Below, piece by piece: positions 34,267 to 44,550 of a DNA stretch of 64,000 bases; within the stretch, counting starts at the first letter, position 1; every line of letters begins with the position of its first letter. The notes below the pieces were generated by a model, which worked only from the letters and a program-made list of their open reading frames with translations, had not been told where the DNA came from and ran no database searches. A program made the position numbers and the translations under genes. The DNA comes from Leptospira sp. WS58.C1 (GTDB taxonomy: Bacteria; Spirochaetota; Leptospiria; Leptospirales; Leptospiraceae): positions 760,001 through 824,000 of the forward strand of contig NZ_CP162137.1 of the NCBI RefSeq assembly GCF_040833995.1, written 5' to 3'.

Positions 34267-35907
34267 GTGGATTTTTTGCAAGGGTTCTATACAAAAAACC
34301 GGAGTTTCTTTTTTATAACTGCGACACTCGGCCTTTTCGGATTTTGTGTTTCTTTAGGAAGAGTTACAGTAGATCCGAAGCTTGCTGATTTCTTTTATAA
34401 CTCTGATTCTCTTTTCTTTCCTATAATTTACCAGGAACTTTTTCTAAAACCCGGAGCAAACTTTTTAAATTCTCTGCATGGTTTCGGTTGGACCCCTGCC
34501 TTATATTTTTTCCCCGATTTAGTTCAGTATGTTGCACTTAGGACCATTTTTTTGTCCGTCGAGAATGGAGGTTGGGAACTGACCCATTTATCTTACTCGA
34601 TATTTCAATGGATCTTTCTTCTGTCAGGGATCTTATTCCTTTTACGGAACTTAACGGACGAAAAAATTTCTTACGAAAAATTAAGTCTTGTATTAACTTT
34701 CGGTTTTTTAGTCGGAATTGTATTAATTTTATTTAAACAAGATCTCTTTGTGTTTTTGCCCGGATTCCATGGGGGAAATTTAGCGGTCTTATGTTGGGCC
34801 TGGGGATTTTTTTACCGATGGGAAAGATCGAATTCTAAAAAGGATTTCGTTCTGGTTTTCGGGACGGTGTTTTTATTTTCTCTAAGCGATCTACTTTTTA
34901 TTCCTTATTTTCTGATCCCCGCTATAGGTTTGCATCTATACCATTGGTTGGTCCAGGAGAGATCGATCCATAAGATCAAGAGGATCATATATCTTTACTT
35001 TCCGGTATTTTTAGGGATCGTGCTCTCACGGATCGTTTTTGAAGTTTTACGTAAAAACAATTTTGTATTTTTCCCAGGGACGGCTGTGCCAAAAAAATTA
35101 GGAGAAGCGATCGCAGCTTGGAAATGGGAAAGTTTCTTTCATTCTCTGTCTTACTTGTGCAAGGAGAATTGGATCTACATTCTTCTGATCGTTTTATTCT
35201 TTTGTATCGTAAAGTTTATGCCCCAAAAAGAAGAAGGAAGAAAATTAAACAAACCGGTCCATCTCTTCTTCATTCTTGGGATTTTGGTTCCTTTCATTTT
35301 TCTAATATACGGATTCATTTTTGGCCTTACCGGGAAGTCCGGGATCCAGGGAATAGATAGGTATTTCGGCGAGATTCTTTTGGGATTTTTAGGTACGGGA
35401 GCCGTTTGTATTTTAAGGATATCGGATATTCCAATCGTGAGATCTGCATTGGGCGTTTTGTTCTCTCTTGGAATCCTTTTTGGGATCTATTCTTCTTATT
35501 CTAAAGGTTTGGGTATAGTCTATTATCCGGCGAAGGTTGCCTGCTTGGATAAGCTGACGGAAAAGAATAATTGGAAGAGAGGAATTGCCAGTTTTTGGTA
35601 TGTAAGACCGATGAGGATCTTTTCTAAAACAGGTTTAGAACCCGACGATTACCTATTTGATCTAATGTTGTTCTATTGGCAGAATAATCTAAATTGGTTC
35701 GAAAGAGAAGATCCTCCTTATACTTTTGCTATCATAGACGGTATAGATGAAAAGATCGTAAGAAAAAAATTGGGAGAACCGATTTCAGTTTCTCATTGTG
35801 ACCAGATCCCGGTCTATACCTTCACGAATCCGGAAAAAAGTCTGGAATTCGTTAAGGAAAACCGGGGTAAGATCGATATCTGGAAATTTTCGACTTCCAG
35901 ATATTAA
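34267..35907 (+). CDS. Polytopic membrane protein, function unknown
   Basis: 546 residues from a GTG, with about eleven hydrophobic segments across the first 430 residues and a soluble tail of about 110 residues that ends with an IDIWKFSTSRY strand. The layout (a helix, an extracytoplasmic acidic loop with VDPKLADFFYNSDSLFF, then many helices) recalls membrane glycosyltransferases or polymer-export proteins. I could not place it in a family, and no catalytic motif is convincing. It is divergent from the flavin/ferredoxin fusion and shares a TTAA stop overlap with the convergent PaiB-like gene. Confidence 0.7.
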   Translation: MDFLQGFYTKNRSFFFITATLGLFGFCVSLGRVTVDPKLADFFYNSDSLFFPIIYQELFLKPGANFLNSLHGFGWTPALYFFPDLVQYVALRTIFLSVENGGWELTHLSYSIFQWIFLLSGILFLLRNLTDEKISYEKLSLVLTFGFLVGIVLILFKQDLFVFLPGFHGGNLAVLCWAWGFFYRWERSNSKKDFVLVFGTVFLFSLSDLLFIPYFLIPAIGLHLYHWLVQERSIHKIKRIIYLYFPVFLGIVLSRIVFEVLRKNNFVFFPGTAVPKKLGEAIAAWKWESFFHSLSYLCKENWIYILLIVLFFCIVKFMPQKEEGRKLNKPVHLFFILGILVPFIFLIYGFIFGLTGKSGIQGIDRYFGEILLGFLGTGAVCILRISDIPIVRSALGVLFSLGILFGIYSSYSKGLGIVYYPAKVACLDKLTEKNNWKRGIASFWYVRPMRIFSKTGLEPDDYLFDLMLFYWQNNLNWFEREDPPYTFAIIDGIDEKIVRKKLGEPISVSHCDQIPVYTFTNPEKSLEFVKENRGKIDIWKFSTSRY

Positions 35908-36515
35908 GATTTCTGAATATCGTTGATCCTTCTCATCCATTCCGCTAATTTTAAGTCTCCGTCCCGTTCGGAAAGTTCTAAACTATCGATCACTTTTTTT
36001 CTTCTTTCTAAAGAATGATTTTGGCTGAGTTTTAATTTTGCTTCGTACGTTAAATTGCGGATCTCAAATCCTTGTATTTTCCCTAAAAGAGAATTCCTAA
36101 CCTCCGGTTTGGGGGTAAGGTAACTATATCCTGAATTTTCGGGTTCGAAATATAGAATGGAATCTTGTAAAACTTTCTCGGTTTGATCTTTATCCAGAAG
36201 ATGTAATGTACCTTTTACATGAACGGAGATATAATTCCATGTCGGAACGGTTTGTACGGATTCATACCAACTTGGAGAAATATAGGCATGAGGACCATGG
36301 AATACGCATAATACATTGGAATTCTCTCGTAAGAGTGGATTACCCGACGCCATGTGGCCGACCAATCCGGATCCGTCTTTGGAAAGAAGTACAGGAATAT
36401 GAGCGGCCTCCGGCCCTTCTCCAATTGTAGAGATTAGAACGGCAAACGGATATTTACCGATGATCTCGCGGATTATATCAAGATTTTCTAATTTAAAATG
36501 TTCCGGAGTATACAT
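35904..36515 (-). CDS. paiB: PaiB-like FMN-binding protein
   Basis: 203 residues, matching the FMN-binding PaiB/FMN_bind_2 family: YTPEHFKLENLDIIREII at the start, PEAAHIPVLLS, GHMASGNPLL and HGPHAYISPSWYES (about 94-107) followed by VPTWNYISVHVKG, the flavin-site motif. In Bacillus, PaiB regulates sporulation and protease genes, but most members are simple split-barrel flavoproteins; here the role is open. Its start overlaps the sugar dehydrogenase stop as TAATG, so the two are coupled. Its end shares TTAA with the convergent membrane protein gene. Confidence 0.87.
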   Translation of the reverse strand: MYTPEHFKLENLDIIREIIGKYPFAVLISTIGEGPEAAHIPVLLSKDGSGLVGHMASGNPLLRENSNVLCVFHGPHAYISPSWYESVQTVPTWNYISVHVKGTLHLLDKDQTEKVLQDSILYFEPENSGYSYLTPKPEVRNSLLGKIQGFEIRNLTYEAKLKLSQNHSLERRKKVIDSLELSERDGDLKLAEWMRRINDIQKS

Positions 36516-37771
36516 TATTTACCGGGATCAATTCTTAGGATCTGTCCTGCTCCGAAGTCCGCAACGTAAACGGAGCCTCTTGCATCTTTTCCAAAACTGG
36601 AAATTAACACTGGCCATTTGCCTAACGAGTAGGCTTCTTTGACCGGGTTTCCGTCTTTAGGCAGATCTATCGCCCAGATCCTTCCGGATACAAAATCTCC
36701 GAAAACATATTTGCCATGTAGATCCGAAATACGATCATTAGTTACCACGTAACCTCCGGTGATGGAACTTCCGTCCTCTCTCCCATATTCGTAGATCGGA
36801 TCGGTTAAACCTTTTTTGTCGCAGTTCGTTTTAGGTTCGAAACAATGAGTGGCTTCCATTTTGTTCCAACCGTAATTTTTTCCAGCTTCTACTATATCAA
36901 TTTCTTCGAATAGATCCTGGCCCACATCGGCAATGATCAATCTTCCGGATGGATCGAAAGAATATCTCCATGGATTCCTAAAACCGTAAGCGAACGTTTC
37001 CGGCTTAACGGAAGGATCATTTAAGAAAGGATTATCTTTTGGAACGGAATATTCTTTGCCTGGATCCTTTGAGTTCACGTCGATTCTAAGAACCGAACCT
37101 AAAAATGTGGAAGGATTCTGCCCATTGCCCTTTGGATCCCCCATCCATCCTCCATCACCCCAGGCGATGTATAATTTACCGTCTTTTCCGAATGCCAATT
37201 GTCCTGCGTTATGATTTCCGTAAGGTTGTTTGACCTCCATCAAAATCCTTTCTTTAGACAATTTCGCTTTTTTAGGATCTTTCGGAAGATCTATTGTCCA
37301 TTCTGAAACTCTGCTTGTTTCTCCATTCTTCTTTGCAACGTAATTCAGATACAGAAGCGGTTTTTCAGGATATTCCGGGTGGAGAACTACTCCCAAAAGC
37401 CCTTGTTCGGAGTCAGTGGAGATTCCATCTAGTTTTAATAATATACCTGAACTTCCGTCTTTAGGGTCCAACCACTTTAGAGCGCCGGTCTTTTCGGCGA
37501 CCAAGAAGATATCCGGTCCCGGGATCATTAGTAAATCCACAGGTTGTTCGAAACCTGTTCCGATCGTAGTCAGACTGATCTTGATCTTCTTTCTTTTTTC
37601 GTCGTTTTGATTGAAGACTGCAACCAAACCGGATTCTTTTCCTTCCACTTTATATTTTGCCATATCGTCTACATTGGCGACCAATAAGCGTCGTATATCG
37701 TCGCAGGAAATGGTAAAAAATATTAAGAAGATCGACGGAAGTAGAAAAGCTTTATAAAGGGAAAGTTTCAT
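36515..37771 (-). CDS. PQQ-type soluble sugar dehydrogenase lipoprotein
   Basis: 418 residues. The signal peptide ends [10 protein letters not shown] with the lipid cysteine at 23. The mature part is the GSDH beta-propeller: [39 protein letters not shown] (the catalytic-histidine region), [24 protein letters not shown] (the calcium/PQQ blade), [15 protein letters not shown] and [14 protein letters not shown]. It oxidises aldose sugars outside the inner membrane, passing electrons to an acceptor. It is followed by the coupled PaiB-like gene (TAATG). Its tRNA neighbours upstream are unrelated. Confidence 0.92.
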   Translation of the reverse strand: MKLSLYKAFLLPSIFLIFFTISCDDIRRLLVANVDDMAKYKVEGKESGLVAVFNQNDEKRKKIKISLTTIGTGFEQPVDLLMIPGPDIFLVAEKTGALKWLDPKDGSSGILLKLDGISTDSEQGLLGVVLHPEYPEKPLLYLNYVAKKNGETSRVSEWTIDLPKDPKKAKLSKERILMEVKQPYGNHNAGQLAFGKDGKLYIAWGDGGWMGDPKGNGQNPSTFLGSVLRIDVNSKDPGKEYSVPKDNPFLNDPSVKPETFAYGFRNPWRYSFDPSGRLIIADVGQDLFEEIDIVEAGKNYGWNKMEATHCFEPKTNCDKKGLTDPIYEYGREDGSSITGGYVVTNDRISDLHGKYVFGDFVSGRIWAIDLPKDGNPVKEAYSLGKWPVLISSFGKDARGSVYVADFGAGQILRIDPGK

Positions 37772-37836
37772 GGTTCGAATTCTTACTTCGAATCAGGACA
37801 GATCCAGCTTTTTTCAGGAGGAAAAAGAAAGAAGAT

Positions 37837-37909
<73 letters not shown>

Positions 37910-37993
37910 TTTTATCAGGGATGAGTGGAAATTGTAACGGCTTGGAAGTTTGTCGGAAATCCAACAATCCACTCTTTCTAAACCGTTTGTACC

Positions 37994-38067
37994 TGGGCCT
38001 GATAAGACTTGAACTTATGACCCCGCGCTTATCAAGCGCGTGCTCTAACCAACTGAGCTACAGGCCC
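37994..38067 (-). tRNA. tRNA-Ile (anticodon GAT)
   Basis: 74 bases on the minus strand. Acceptor stem GGGCCTG/CAGGCCC, D arm AGCTCAGTTGGTTAGAGC, anticodon loop TTGATAA and T arm AGTTCAAGTCTT are all present. It lies 84 bases upstream of the alanine tRNA, in the order often found in rRNA spacers, but no rRNA is nearby. Confidence 0.95.
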
Positions 38068-38171
38068 GGTAAGAGACATGATTTTTATTCGAGATTCTCT
38101 GGCAAGGGATTTTTAGGATAACAGACAGGTTTTGCATTTACGGATTTCAAGATTCCACTTAGATTTGCCGC

Positions 38172-40502
38172 GTGAGATTCGGAAAATCAACCTTCTTTGC
38201 CCTGCTGATCTCTTTTTTTCTTTCTCACTGCGGTTTTATCTTGTCGGACTCCGAACATTCTTTCGCGAAGAATGGGACTTTGGACTTACACAGACATTCT
38301 TTCGAAAACGGTAAGATCATTCCATTGGATGGAGAATGGGAATTTTATCGGGAAGAATTGATCGCTCCCGGTGACTTTTCAGATCCGAAATTTATATCCA
38401 AAAAAAAATTCGTAACAGTTCCTTCGGTCTGGACGGAAAGTTTTTCTAAAGATCCCGGAGCTGTAGGTCATGGTTACGCAACTTATCGACTTAAAGTAAA
38501 GTTGGGAAAAAGAAGGCAGGCACTTGCTCTTAAAATCCCCGACTTAGGAACTTCTTATATACTTTACGCGAACGGGAAGAAGATCGCAAGTGTGGGCTCT
38601 ATTGGAAAGACCAAGGAAGATGCAAGAGCAAAGTATGAGCTAAAAATTTCCTTAGTCCCGGATTCCGAAGATCTGGAATTGGTGTTTCATGTTTCCAATT
38701 TTCAAAATAGGTGGGGAGGGGTCTGGAATTCTATTCAGTTGGGAGAATTGGAAAACGTTCTGGAGAATGTTCGAAAAAAACGGGACTTAGAATGGGCCTT
38801 AGTCTTGATCGCGGCTACAATGTCTTTTTATAATGTATTCTTTTATTTTTTTAGAAGGAACGAATCCGCTCACTTATTATTCGCATTTCATTGTTTTCTG
38901 ATAATGGTCCGTTCTTTGACGATCGGCGATTCAAGGATAGCTTACGAGTTATTGCAAGGGATCTCATGGGAACTTCCGAATCGTTTGGAATATATTAGCG
39001 TATATGTTTCCGGTCCTACTTTATATGCATTCTTGTATCGATATTGTAAGACTGATTTTTGGAGAAGATTCGGCGTTTACTTTGTTGTCCCATATTACTT
39101 GGCATGTTTTATCGTATTATTTTTTCCGAATGCATATTACACTCTCACACTTCTCCCAATCGCGTTATACATGCCTTTTGTCACAATGCCAATTTGGTTC
39201 GTCTTGCTTGCGGTAGGCCTGAAAAGAGGAATAGAAGGTGGATTTAGTCTATTCGCGGGATATGTAGTGCTCAGTTTATGCACTTTGAATGATATCGGCT
39301 TATTTTTCGGATTTTGGAAGAGTATCTATCTCATTCAATATGGAGAAGTTGTTCTGATACTCGGTTATTCCATTTTGATCTCCAAAATTTTCTCGGAATC
39401 ATTCCAGCGTTCCGATACGTTAGCAACCAAAATGAAATCTCTCGTATTTTCCACAAGAGAGATCATGCGATCATACTCGTATGATAAGGCAGCGGACACA
39501 GCATTAAGGATATTGCATAAAGTCGGTGAAGAGCAAACGATCTACGTGTATCTGGAAGAACCGAATTCTTCCGTATGGAAAAGATACTCTATCTCGTCCT
39601 CGGGAGATTTGGAAATAGTAGAGGTATATAAATACGATGTGCAGGATCTTTTGGGTTTGGACCCTTCTTCGCTTACGGGACCGATGGTCCAGAATAATAG
39701 ATTGATCGTATCCGTCCAAGATGAACAGCTACATAAATTGATTTTCGATCTACCTTTTGGGAGGTATTCGGACGATTCTCAAGTGGATTGGGTACGAGGG
39801 ATCGCAGATGCACTTGCGTTTTCCGTTCATAATATAGCAAGGCAAGATCGGGAAAAACTTGCTATCATCGGAGAACTTTCCGCTGAGATCGTCCATGACC
39901 TGGGACATCCGATCGCGATGATCCGTCATAATCTAAGAAATCTTGGATCTCAAAAGGGTAAATCCAAAACGGAACTTCTTTTTCAGGCGGAGAAAGAAGT
40001 GGACGCGCTCACTAATCTTACCTTAGATATATTAGATTTTTCTAAAAATAGGATCATCCTGGATCTACAGGACGTAGATATTAAAACATACTTTAAGGAA
40101 ATATTCGAGGATTTGGGGACCTTCTTTCAATCCACTAAGATGAAACTTGTTTTTAAGATAAATGCAAAAGGAAATATTCGTCTAGACCCTCTTCGTATCC
40201 GCAGATTGATCTTTAATTTGGCAAAAAACGCAGCGGAGGCTACGGATGAGAAGGGGATATTTTCTATACGTATCGAAAGGGAGGAGAATGTTGTTTATCT
40301 GATCTTTGAAGATAATGGAGAAGGTTTCAGCAAGGAAATGGAAAGATATATTTTCGATTCGGGTTTAGGAAGTAAGAAACCTTATGGAACTGGACTTGGA
40401 CTTTCCATAATCCGTAAGATCGTATCCGCTCACGGAGGCGAGATACTCGTTTCTTCCGAAGAAGGTAAAGGAACCAGGTTCACTATTTTACTTCGTTCTT
40501 AA
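38172..40502 (+). CDS. 7TMR-DISM sensor histidine kinase
   Basis: 776 residues from a GTG. Layout: signal peptide with a lipobox-like LISFFLSHC, an extracytoplasmic jelly-roll DISM domain (about 40-200, containing LDGEWEFYRE), seven helices (about 215-410), a short coiled segment, then a HisKA-type domain whose phospho-histidine lies in GELSAEIVHDLGHPIAMIRH, and an ATPase domain with LAKNAAEATDEKG (N box), FEDNGEGFSK (G1) and GTGLGLSIIRKIV (G2). DISM kinases sense carbohydrates or envelope ligands. The convergent NarL-type regulator gene shares its stop tetranucleotide and may be its partner. Confidence 0.92.
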   Translation: MRFGKSTFFALLISFFLSHCGFILSDSEHSFAKNGTLDLHRHSFENGKIIPLDGEWEFYREELIAPGDFSDPKFISKKKFVTVPSVWTESFSKDPGAVGHGYATYRLKVKLGKRRQALALKIPDLGTSYILYANGKKIASVGSIGKTKEDARAKYELKISLVPDSEDLELVFHVSNFQNRWGGVWNSIQLGELENVLENVRKKRDLEWALVLIAATMSFYNVFFYFFRRNESAHLLFAFHCFLIMVRSLTIGDSRIAYELLQGISWELPNRLEYISVYVSGPTLYAFLYRYCKTDFWRRFGVYFVVPYYLACFIVLFFPNAYYTLTLLPIALYMPFVTMPIWFVLLAVGLKRGIEGGFSLFAGYVVLSLCTLNDIGLFFGFWKSIYLIQYGEVVLILGYSILISKIFSESFQRSDTLATKMKSLVFSTREIMRSYSYDKAADTALRILHKVGEEQTIYVYLEEPNSSVWKRYSISSSGDLEIVEVYKYDVQDLLGLDPSSLTGPMVQNNRLIVSVQDEQLHKLIFDLPFGRYSDDSQVDWVRGIADALAFSVHNIARQDREKLAIIGELSAEIVHDLGHPIAMIRHNLRNLGSQKGKSKTELLFQAEKEVDALTNLTLDILDFSKNRIILDLQDVDIKTYFKEIFEDLGTFFQSTKMKLVFKINAKGNIRLDPLRIRRLIFNLAKNAAEATDEKGIFSIRIEREENVVYLIFEDNGEGFSKEMERYIFDSGLGSKKPYGTGLGLSIIRKIVSAHGGEILVSSEEGKGTRFTILLRS

Positions 40503-41152
40503 TTTTGGTCCAAAGACTTGAGTTGAACTAAGATCCTTGTCAATTCTACCATATTATCCACTTCCAATTTTTTGAATATGGATGCCCTATGTGCCTCGAC
40601 CGTCCTCACGCTAAGTTTTAATTCTTCGGCGATTTCCCGGTTTAATTTTCCTTTGGATAAGAAATTTAGGATCTGACTTTCCCTTTTGGTAAGTTTTTTT
40701 ACGATCTCAGACACTTCCCTGATGTGTCTTTCGTCATGGCTGAAGTTCGCTATCTCTCCGGGGAAGACACGACCTCTATTTAATACTTTCTTAATGGAAG
40801 CCATAATGGATTCCATAGAATCGCTTTTAAGAATATAACCGTCCGCTCCTGCCGAAATCGCTTCTTGCAGATAGGACCAATCCCTATGCATTGTGAGAAA
40901 TACGATCTTCATGTCCGGAAATTTTTTGCGGATAGAGTCCAGTTCCTTGATCCCGTTCTCCTCTTGGAGCGAAACATCGCAGATAAGGAGATCCGGTCGG
41001 GCGAAACCCATCATTTTAGTGCCTTCTTTTACGGAAGAAGCCGAGCCACAATATTCGTAATCTCCGGAAGCCTTGATCTCGGATTCCAACCCGGAACGAA
41101 CGATCGGATGATCGTCTATTAAGAATATTTTAGGACGGCTTCGGACGGACAT
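40499..41152 (-). CDS. NarL/FixJ-type response regulator
   Basis: 217 residues from the ATG at 41150-41152; an upstream start at 41188 gives only twelve unlikely residues. Receiver domain: acidic pair in FLIDDHPIVRSG, phospho-acceptor D59 (LLICDVS), T87 (FLTMH) and K109 (ILKSD). A LuxR helix-turn-helix closes the protein (LTKRESQILNFLSKGKLNRE followed by SVRTVEAHRASIFKKL). It controls transcription after phosphorylation, perhaps by the convergent 7TMR-DISM kinase, but orphan behaviour cannot be excluded. Confidence 0.93.
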   Translation of the reverse strand: MSVRSRPKIFLIDDHPIVRSGLESEIKASGDYEYCGSASSVKEGTKMMGFARPDLLICDVSLQEENGIKELDSIRKKFPDMKIVFLTMHRDWSYLQEAISAGADGYILKSDSMESIMASIKKVLNRGRVFPGEIANFSHDERHIREVSEIVKKLTKRESQILNFLSKGKLNREIAEELKLSVRTVEAHRASIFKKLEVDNMVELTRILVQLKSLDQN

Positions 41153-41243
41153 TTTTTCGGATTTTAGAACATATAACGCCGATGGCAATCCTTAAAATTT
41201 TCCGAACCCGGAGAAATATTATAAAATTATGAAGGACTTCACC

Positions 41244-42230
41244 TTAGTTAAATTCGTAAATTGCTTCTGATTCGTTATAAGATCCGTAGCCTGGTTGAGT
41301 GCAGGTGGTTTCCGCATACCAAGGGTCGAAACCGCCAAACCCAGTTCCGCTGGTATAATAACTTCTAGTTGTAATTCCACCGTCAGTAGGATAAGTACAT
41401 CTTCCGCTGCGAGTAAATGCGCCCCCATTTAAGCCGTTACAATCGTTCGAAGCGCCTACGTATGTGGTTCCGCCTCCCAAGGTGTCGTAACATCTGGCAT
41501 AGTCCATTTGGTTGGAAACCGAGGTCGCCTGAATTTGACCGTTTGCGATATTGGTTCTATAACTTGCAGGAAATAATCCGCTAGTATATCGAACTTCTAT
41601 AATATAGGTCCCGTTGGTTAGATTTACCTTTTTGAATTGGGCTCCTACTTTTCCGTTTTCTACGATAGTGGTTTTCGAACCGGTCGGAGTACTATAGTAG
41701 TATAAATTCAGATTTGCGCCGAAATATCCGAATATATTGAATAAAACATCTCCTGTGCTTCCTAACGTGATCCTGAGATAACTATTTTGATCGGAAGCGC
41801 TGACAAGTCTGTTGTGACTATTCGGTGCCCCAAAAGTTATATCTACGATAGGCCTATAACGTACCGTTTTTGAAAGGAATGGATTTCCGTTTTTAGTGAT
41901 CACCATTGGAAGTGTGGTGTTCTCATTGATCCCGGAGACGATAGGCATTATAAATTCTAAACTTCCGTCTCCCGGAAGATTGATCCCTGTGGCAGCTTCC
42001 CCTCCTATCGTAACGGTATAATCTCCCGCAACCCCGGTGAAATTCGTTACGGCAACTGTATTGTCGGAACCCGGAAAACCTTTTTCGAATACGATATCCG
42101 CAACAGGAAGGCTATTGAGTGCGACCAAATACAATAACGGATCCGTTCCACTATTGTCTTTTTTACACCCAACCAGTCCGATCGTGTAGAATAGAAGAAT
42201 ATAGATCCAAGTTTTTCGATTAGGGTTCAT
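41244..42230 (-). CDS. Predicted lipoprotein, strand-rich, function unknown
   Basis: 328 residues. The signal peptide ends FYTIGLVGC with the lipid cysteine at 22, followed by KKDNSGTD. The mature protein is rich in Thr, Gly, Asn and Tyr with alternating strands, suggesting two beta-sandwich domains, and carries a cysteine-rich end (YARCYDTLG, NDCNGLNG, GRCTYP, TTCTQPGYG) that may form disulfides. No known family was recognised. It is a single gene behind the response regulator. Confidence 0.7.
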   Translation of the reverse strand: MNPNRKTWIYILLFYTIGLVGCKKDNSGTDPLLYLVALNSLPVADIVFEKGFPGSDNTVAVTNFTGVAGDYTVTIGGEAATGINLPGDGSLEFIMPIVSGINENTTLPMVITKNGNPFLSKTVRYRPIVDITFGAPNSHNRLVSASDQNSYLRITLGSTGDVLFNIFGYFGANLNLYYYSTPTGSKTTIVENGKVGAQFKKVNLTNGTYIIEVRYTSGLFPASYRTNIANGQIQATSVSNQMDYARCYDTLGGGTTYVGASNDCNGLNGGAFTRSGRCTYPTDGGITTRSYYTSGTGFGGFDPWYAETTCTQPGYGSYNESEAIYEFN

Positions 42231-42550
42231 GATTTCCTTGCCTTTTTGCTGGAAAATTATGACCTCTAAGTAAATAAATTTCTATTCGTAGAAATACTAG
42301 GTTAGGTTTGCATTTTAGGTAGAAGCCGAAAAGTTTACTCGGATCTTTGAGAGGGTCACTCAGAAGGCCCAGGAAAAAAATCGCAGACTTGGTCTTCCAA
42401 ATGTGTATTCTAAAAATGGTGAATTATACTTTCGTTTGCCGGACGTAAGGATCGTGTCGGAAAGACCTAAACCGGATAACCTGGTAAACCTTACCTTTGG
42501 GAAAATACTCCGTCACTTAAAGGTAATATAAAAAATCGAATAATCGATTT
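42231..42550. other. 320-base gap with no gene seen
   Basis: No open frame of interest. It holds the upstream region of the lipoprotein gene at 41244 and, at its right end, the terminator of the acyltransferase gene. I see no RNA gene or clear promoter. Confidence 0.6.
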
Positions 42551-42552
42551 TT
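42531..42552 (-). terminator. Terminator at the end of the acyltransferase gene
   Basis: On the minus strand AAAAATCGA and TCGATTTTT form a nine-pair hairpin with a four-base loop, followed by TATATT. The hairpin overlaps the stop codon by two bases. Confidence 0.5.
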
Positions 42553-43750
42553 AACCCTTATTCCGCTTAAAGCTGATCCCTTTATTTCCTAAAACGGTAA
42601 GCCAGAAGTCAGAATCTCTGATGATAAAGTGATACGTTAAGAATGTGATGGCGTATACCAAGAGAATATGAAGTGAAAATTTGATCCAAATGGAAAGGCC
42701 GGTGCTTACCACTAAAAATCCGATCCCAAGAGAGATCGGATGGTGGATCAAATACACAGGCAAACTGGATTCTCTCAAATAAGAATTAAGTTTGCCCGCT
42801 TTATTGAAGAATAACTGAAAAAGTCGGATAAAAAACGCGATCCAGATCCATCCGCCTAAACATTTTAGAAAAATGTGAAGTATTCTCATCCCGAATCCGG
42901 CATATCCGAAATAAGACCAAAAAGGATCTATTGTGCTGACCCAATAAAATAATCCGAAAAATGAAAAAGCTAAAAATCCAAGTAAAACGATCTCAAAATG
43001 ATTTGTTTTTCCCTTTAAGATGGTACTTTCTTTTCCGATCAAAAAGCTACCGAATAGGAAAAAGCTGAAATCGTAAACGAATTGGACCGGCTCTATATTC
43101 AGATATTTTTCGTCCTTTAGGAAAAAATAATTAATGCTGCAAGTCCAGATAGTGCACCATATCCCCGCGATCAATAATGTTTCCCATTTTACACTAGGTC
43201 TTTTTTCCGGCTCTTCTTCTCCGTATCTGGAAGGGGGGAGTATAAAGGTCCCGATCCTATGAATAACGGGACGTATCCCCAAATATAGGAATGTGTAGAA
43301 TGCCAGATATAATATAAACCAAAGGTGGGAAGGGGCCGGATTTTTGAGCAGGAATTCTTCCCATAAAAACTTGAAATAATTTTCTTGGTAACCTTCTTGT
43401 AATGCGTTCACATAATATTGCATCGGTGCGAATAATATGATCCCTGGGATCAACGGAAGAATGATACGTAACGCTCTTAATTTTAGGAATTCTTTTAATG
43501 TTTTGGAAAGATAGATCCTTTCCGTAAAATATCCTGAAAGTACAAAGAACATGGGCATTCTGAAAAGATGTACCCATTCTCCGAACACATCGAACGCGAT
43601 CGATCTATCATTATTTCTTAACGGATATATGATAATAGCGGCATATACGATCGCCACATGAAATGCTAATCCTAATAATAAGGCAAACGATCTGAGATTG
43701 TCTAAATAATCCAGCCTGCCTTGTTTTGCCGGTGAGCTTTGTTCAACCAA
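42551..43750 (-). CDS. Acyltransferase 3 family membrane protein
   Basis: 399 residues from a TTG, the only start that keeps the conserved opening; the preceding gene ends three bases upstream, so coupling can explain the weak start. The family pattern is clear: LDYLDNLRSFALLLGLAFHV near the N-terminus with the catalytic-type histidine, RMPMFFVLSGYF, LRALRIILP and some ten membrane helices ending in VYLIHHPISLGIG. These enzymes acylate sugars, glycans or lipids at the inner membrane. Which polymer is modified here is unknown. Confidence 0.9.
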   Translation of the reverse strand: MVEQSSPAKQGRLDYLDNLRSFALLLGLAFHVAIVYAAIIIYPLRNNDRSIAFDVFGEWVHLFRMPMFFVLSGYFTERIYLSKTLKEFLKLRALRIILPLIPGIILFAPMQYYVNALQEGYQENYFKFLWEEFLLKNPAPSHLWFILYLAFYTFLYLGIRPVIHRIGTFILPPSRYGEEEPEKRPSVKWETLLIAGIWCTIWTCSINYFFLKDEKYLNIEPVQFVYDFSFFLFGSFLIGKESTILKGKTNHFEIVLLGFLAFSFFGLFYWVSTIDPFWSYFGYAGFGMRILHIFLKCLGGWIWIAFFIRLFQLFFNKAGKLNSYLRESSLPVYLIHHPISLGIGFLVVSTGLSIWIKFSLHILLVYAITFLTYHFIIRDSDFWLTVLGNKGISFKRNKG

Positions 43751-43753
43751 GAA

Positions 43754-44386
43754 TTACTGGTCCAATGTATATTTGAAAAACGTTTCCCGTATCAATATAT
43801 GGCTGGGATCGTTTTTAGGTTGTTCGATCAACTTATCTTTTACCAAAAGATTGATCGCGGATACTAGATCCGCATGTTCCAGTCCTACTCTTAAGATGGC
43901 CCATTTCATAAACGCAGCCAAATGAACCTTGTATTGTCCTTCTTCTTGTTCTCCTCTTGTTTGTGCGAAAGTGATCAATGCGGAAGTTACGATGTTCTTT
44001 CTGTCTCCCTTTAAAAGACTGGCTATCGTTTGGTTGGTCTCTCTTAATCTGGAAGAAAGCATTTTTACCATTTTTAAGGAGAAAGACGGATTGGTCTGAA
44101 TTAGGTTATAGAACACACTTTCGGTGATCGCGAATAATAATACGTCGGTTTTTGCGATAGCTCTTGCGCTTCTTGGTTTACGGTCCACGAGCGCCATCTC
44201 TCCGAACATATCCCCTTCTTTCAGTTCTATAAGAAGTTTGAACGCTTCTTTTACTTTTTTATGGATCCCTACTTTTCCGGAAAGGATCAGATACATTTGA
44301 TCTGCAGGTTCGTTCTCATCGAAAATTACGGCGGATTCCTTAAAGCGGAGGCCGTGTTTATTTACCATATCTTCGGAGATCTTCAT
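43754..44386 (-). CDS. Cyclic-nucleotide-binding (CRP-like) protein
   Basis: 210 residues. Residues about 15-130 are a cNMP-binding barrel with [10 protein letters not shown] and the phosphate-binding cassette [16 protein letters not shown] (61-76), where the Glu and Arg that hold cyclic nucleotide are present. A long helix follows ([20 protein letters not shown]) and then a helical C-terminal domain, which may be a winged helix, though the match is weak. It is coupled to the acyltransferase gene and divergent from the SMP-30-like gene. Confidence 0.88.
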   Translation of the reverse strand: MKISEDMVNKHGLRFKESAVIFDENEPADQMYLILSGKVGIHKKVKEAFKLLIELKEGDMFGEMALVDRKPRSARAIAKTDVLLFAITESVFYNLIQTNPSFSLKMVKMLSSRLRETNQTIASLLKGDRKNIVTSALITFAQTRGEQEEGQYKVHLAAFMKWAILRVGLEHADLVSAINLLVKDKLIEQPKNDPSHILIRETFFKYTLDQ

Positions 44387-44550
44387 GCCAAAACGGACCG
44401 GGAAAGATTTTAGTCCTCATGTACGATATCGGCGATTGGTTGGGAGCCGCAATCAATTATTCTGGTAGGAAGGCGAGAACCTTAGAATTTTACGTTGACT
44501 GTCCGACCTTCGCAAGTAGCGTCTCATTCGTTTTCCCTAAGGAGGGAATC

